Shown here one piece after another: positions 61,378 to 64,000 of a DNA stretch of 64,000 bases. Numbering within the stretch: position 1 is the stretch's first letter; each line of letters starts with the position of its first letter. Made by a program: the position numbers and the translations under genes. The stretch comes from Propylenella binzhouense. GTDB taxonomy: Bacteria; Pseudomonadota; Alphaproteobacteria; Rhizobiales; Afifellaceae. The stretch is from positions 1 to 64,000 of the forward strand of contig NZ_SPKJ01000006.1 of the NCBI RefSeq assembly GCF_009866965.1, read 5' to 3'. Below the pieces are notes generated by a model. The model did not search any database, was not told where the DNA came from, and was given only the letters and a program-made list of their open reading frames with translations.

Positions 61378-63017
61378 TGAGCGACGCCGCCCGCGAGACC
61401 GTCCTGTCCGTCCGGGACCTGTCGATCGATTTCCTCGCCGGCAGGACGCGCAAGAGCATCGTACGCACTCTGTCCTTCGACATTGCGCAGCGCGAGACGC
61501 TCGCCATCGTCGGAGAGTCCGGTTCCGGCAAATCGGTCACCGCACTCAGCCTGCTCGGGTTGCTCGGCCCGCGCGCGACCGTTTCCGGGGAAATCGACTT
61601 TCTCGGCCGGAACCTGCTTCCCTACGATTTCCATCATCTCACGAAGCTGCGCGGCAACGAGGTTTCCATCATCTTCCAGGAGCCGATGTCGGCGCTGAAC
61701 CCGGTCTACAAGGTCGGACAGCAGCTTACCGACGTTATCCGCAACCACACGCAACTCAGCGTCGACCAGGCGCGCGAACATGCGATGGAACTGCTGCGCA
61801 AGGTCCGGCTGCCGACGCCAAAGACCAAGTTCGCCCAGTATCCCTTCGAGCTTTCGGGCGGGCAGCTGCAGCGCGTCATGATCGCCATGGCAATCGCCTG
61901 TCGTCCGCGCCTGCTCATCGCCGACGAGCCCACGACTGCGCTCGATGTGACCGTACAGGCGCAGATTCTGGACCTGCTGCGCGAACTGCAGTCCGAGATG
62001 GGCATGTCGATCCTGTTCATCACGCATGATTTCGGCGTGGTGGCCGACATCGCCGACCGCGTGCTCGTCATGCGCAACGGCGAGAAGGTCGAGAGCGGAA
62101 CAGCGGTCGATCTCTTTACCGACCCCAAGGAAGACTACACCCGCGAGCTCCTTTCCGCCGTGCCCTCGCTCGACAGGCGCGTTGGGAATCGGGCCGTTCA
62201 GACCGGTACCGATACGGTCCTGCAATTCCGCAGTGTCGGCGTGACGTTCGCCGGACGGCGCGGCGACGGCATTCGCGCGCTGGACGGCATAGACCTGTCC
62301 ATCCACCGTGGCGAGGTGGTGGCGCTGGTCGGCGAATCCGGCAGCGGGAAAAGCACGGTGGGCAACGTCGCCGCCGGGCTCGTGCGCATCGACGGTGGCC
62401 AGGTGGTGCTCGACGGGACGGTGCGTCAGGGCAATGGTGCCGATGCCAGCCGCCACTCGCCGGGAGTGAGCATGGTGTTCCAGGATGCGAACGCCTCGCT
62501 CAACCCGCGCATGCGGATCGGCGCGACGCTGCGCGCGGCGCTGAAATGGGCGCGGAGGTCGAAGCCGGAGCTCGAGACCAGCGACGAGTACATAAAGCGG
62601 ATCATGGCAGAGGTCGGGCTGGGCGCGGACTTGTTCAACCGCTTCCCGCACGAGCTTTCGGGCGGTCAGAAACAGCGTGTTGGCATCGCCCGCGCCCTAT
62701 CGGTCAAGCCTTCGCTGGTCGTCGCCGACGAGCCGACGTCGGCGCTCGACGTGTCGGTCCAGAAGACCGTGCTCGACCTGTTCGGGAAACTCCAGCGCGA
62801 GCATGGCTTCGCCTGCATCTTCATCACCCACGACCTGTCGCTGGCCTCCAACATCTCATCGCGCGTCGTCGTCATGTACAGGGGGCGCATCGTCGAGCAG
62901 GGCCCGACCAGGCGGATTCTCACCGCACCCTCGGATCCCTACACACGCGCATTGCTCGATTCCATCCCGCAGCCGGACCCGGTGCTGCAGCGCGCGCGCC
63001 GCACCCAGCCGGCGTGA
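61377..63017 (+). CDS. Fused ABC transporter ATPase (DppD-DppF type)
   Basis: 546 residues from the ATG at 61377. There are two complete nucleotide-binding domains. The first has 'GESGSGKSVTALSLLGLLG', signature 'ELSGGQLQRVMIAMAIA' and 'LLIADEPTTALDVTVQAQILDLL'; the second has 'GESGSGKSTVGNVAAGLV', 'ELSGGQKQRVGIARALS' and 'LVVADEPTSALDVSVQKTVLDLF'. Both have H loops ('ILFITHDFGVVAD', 'CIFITHDLSLASN'). The fusion lets one protein drive the two permeases. It follows them immediately. Confidence 0.94.
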   Translation: MSDAARETVLSVRDLSIDFLAGRTRKSIVRTLSFDIAQRETLAIVGESGSGKSVTALSLLGLLGPRATVSGEIDFLGRNLLPYDFHHLTKLRGNEVSIIFQEPMSALNPVYKVGQQLTDVIRNHTQLSVDQAREHAMELLRKVRLPTPKTKFAQYPFELSGGQLQRVMIAMAIACRPRLLIADEPTTALDVTVQAQILDLLRELQSEMGMSILFITHDFGVVADIADRVLVMRNGEKVESGTAVDLFTDPKEDYTRELLSAVPSLDRRVGNRAVQTGTDTVLQFRSVGVTFAGRRGDGIRALDGIDLSIHRGEVVALVGESGSGKSTVGNVAAGLVRIDGGQVVLDGTVRQGNGADASRHSPGVSMVFQDANASLNPRMRIGATLRAALKWARRSKPELETSDEYIKRIMAEVGLGADLFNRFPHELSGGQKQRVGIARALSVKPSLVVADEPTSALDVSVQKTVLDLFGKLQREHGFACIFITHDLSLASNISSRVVVMYRGRIVEQGPTRRILTAPSDPYTRALLDSIPQPDPVLQRARRTQPA

Positions 63018-63060
63018 GGCGTCGAACGCCCGCGCCTGTCACTCTCGAAGGAAGAAGTCC

Positions 63061-64000
63061 ATGAAAGCGATCATCATCGGCGGCGGCATCGGCGGCATCA
63101 TCAGCGCGCTGGTGCTCAAGCATCAGGGGTTCGACGTCGAGCTGTACGAGCGGGCGGAAGGCAATCCCGAGATCGGCTCGGCGGTCCAGTTCACGGCCAA
63201 TGTGACCAACATCTTCAAGCGCATTGGCCTGCTGGAATTGGTCAAGGCCTGCGGCTCGCCGGTGGAAGTGCGCAACATGCGCGAGTGGAGCACCGGCAAT
63301 ATCATCAGCACAAACCGGCTTGGTGACACCATTGCCGAGCGCGAGCTGGGCTCGCCCTATCTCGTGTTCGGCCGCTCGGAATTGCTTGATCGATTGGGCG
63401 AGCAGCTGCCGGACGGCGTCGCGCATTACGGCATGAAGTGCGTCGGAGTGGAGCAGGACGAGGCAAGCGTGCGCGCCATCTTCGAGAATGGCCACGTAGC
63501 GGCCGGTGATGTGCTGATCGGCGCGGATGGCATCCGCTCCACCGTGCGACGTCTGGTCTTCGGCGAGGTCGAGCCGGTCTTCTCCGGCAAGGTCGCCTAT
63601 CGCGGCCTGATACCGGCAAGCGAGCTGCCCGACTTCGACAGCTACAAGTGGATCGCGAATGCCTGGCCCGCGCCGGGTCAGTTCCTGCTGCAGAACTTCG
63701 CCGGTCGCGAGACCATCAATCTCAGCCTTTACCGCTCCGGCCAGAAGCTTGAGGATTTCGACACGGGCAACAAGACCGCCGTCGTGACGACCGACGAGGT
63801 GCTGGGCTTCGTCGAGGCCTGGGAGCCGTCCGCGAAGGATTGGATCTCGAAGTCGGCCGAGTACCTGCGCTGGCCCCTGTTCGACATCGAGCCACTCAAG
63901 CAATGGGCCAAGGGGCGGGTTGCGCTGCTGGGCGACGCGGCACATGCCACGCTGCCGTTTATCGGACAGGGCGCCGGGCAGGGGGCTGAGGACGCGAGCG
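63061..64000 (+). CDS. FAD-dependent monooxygenase (salicylate hydroxylase-like), partial
   Basis: 313 codons are visible from the ATG at 63061 to the window edge; GGAAGAAG lies upstream. The N-terminal dinucleotide motif is 'KAIIIGGGIGGIISALVLKHQGFDVELYERA', then 'GADGIRSTVRRLVFGE' (the D-G motif) and 'RVALLGDAAHATLPFIGQGAGQGAEDAS' (the G-D motif). These define class A flavoprotein hydroxylases. It should insert one oxygen atom into an aromatic or related substrate. Its place after the importer suggests that it acts on a compound brought in by that transporter. Confidence 0.92.
   Translation, partial: MKAIIIGGGIGGIISALVLKHQGFDVELYERAEGNPEIGSAVQFTANVTNIFKRIGLLELVKACGSPVEVRNMREWSTGNIISTNRLGDTIAERELGSPYLVFGRSELLDRLGEQLPDGVAHYGMKCVGVEQDEASVRAIFENGHVAAGDVLIGADGIRSTVRRLVFGEVEPVFSGKVAYRGLIPASELPDFDSYKWIANAWPAPGQFLLQNFAGRETINLSLYRSGQKLEDFDTGNKTAVVTTDEVLGFVEAWEPSAKDWISKSAEYLRWPLFDIEPLKQWAKGRVALLGDAAHATLPFIGQGAGQGAEDAS

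Noticed and set aside
1-64000. CRISPR arrays, rRNA genes, further tRNAs and prophage structural genes
   Set aside because: I looked for regularly spaced repeats, rRNA signatures, additional cloverleaf genes and capsid or tail genes and saw none.

Overview
This is a high-GC alphaproteobacterial chromosome segment, probably Hyphomicrobiales. The evidence is the codon bias, a Ti/IncQ-type relaxase with oriT, alphaproteobacterial-style aroC-ribB and dxs/tlyA neighbourhoods, and many TRAP, ABC and FatBCDE-type transporters. Species cannot be fixed from the sequence alone.

Layout. (1) 1-727: the start of a TetR-family repressor gene, with a perfect inverted repeat touching its start codon, followed by a quiet stretch. 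(2) About 1182-21060: a genomic island at tRNA-Ser(CGA). It carries a large serine recombinase whose 3' end reads antisense through the tRNA, a PIN-toxin/antitoxin pair overlapping the recombinase gene, an AlpA-like regulator, a TraA relaxase/helicase, an oriT matching the Ti/IncQ nic consensus, and TraC and TraD. No type IV secretion genes are present, so the element looks mobilizable rather than self-transmissible. After a scar of broken genes (7979-8800) comes the cargo: a QseBC-like two-component system; a small secreted PepSY protein; a cytochrome b561; an exported hemerythrin-like protein; a secreted poly-aspartate protein; a DUF2271 protein; a PepSY-flavodoxin-reductase fusion; ApbE; a TPC-type P1B ATPase; and a VIT/CCC1 transporter. 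Three cargo promoters share a bipartite element with identical spacing, so the cargo looks like one regulon. I read it as a metal-responsive (probably iron, possibly nickel or manganese) flavin/heme redox and efflux system, and it is the most interesting part of the window. (3) 21290-30489: a catabolic locus. A LacI repressor sits among three GCAAAC palindromes that precede an ABC binding protein, a dehydrogenase-cupin-hydratase operon, and a TRAP transporter-amidohydrolase operon. (4) 31321-39558: ferric-siderophore uptake (esterase, DUF2218, TonB-dependent receptor, AraC regulator, FatBCDE-type ABC transporter). (5) 39695-52734: mostly core genes (pirin, dxs, SCO1, tlyA, RNA methyltransferase, ribB with a degenerate ribA half, aroC), an MFS pump with an apparent frameshift, an AAA ATPase and a small DNA-binding protein. 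(6) 53010-64000: a MarR regulator, an IS630 scar, a fused hydantoinase/oxoprolinase, a complete dipeptide-type ABC importer with fused ATPases, and the start of an FAD monooxygenase. Together these look like an import and degradation pathway for an amide- or lactam-type compound.

How the parts work together: the cargo receives electrons from NAD(P)H through the flavoreductase, heme b and a probably ApbE-flavinylated DUF2271 protein, while the ATPase and VIT protein move metal. The siderophore locus is a separate iron import route. The two catabolic loci each pair a dedicated regulator with its own importer and hydrolases. All functions are inferred from sequence recognition; no database search was run.
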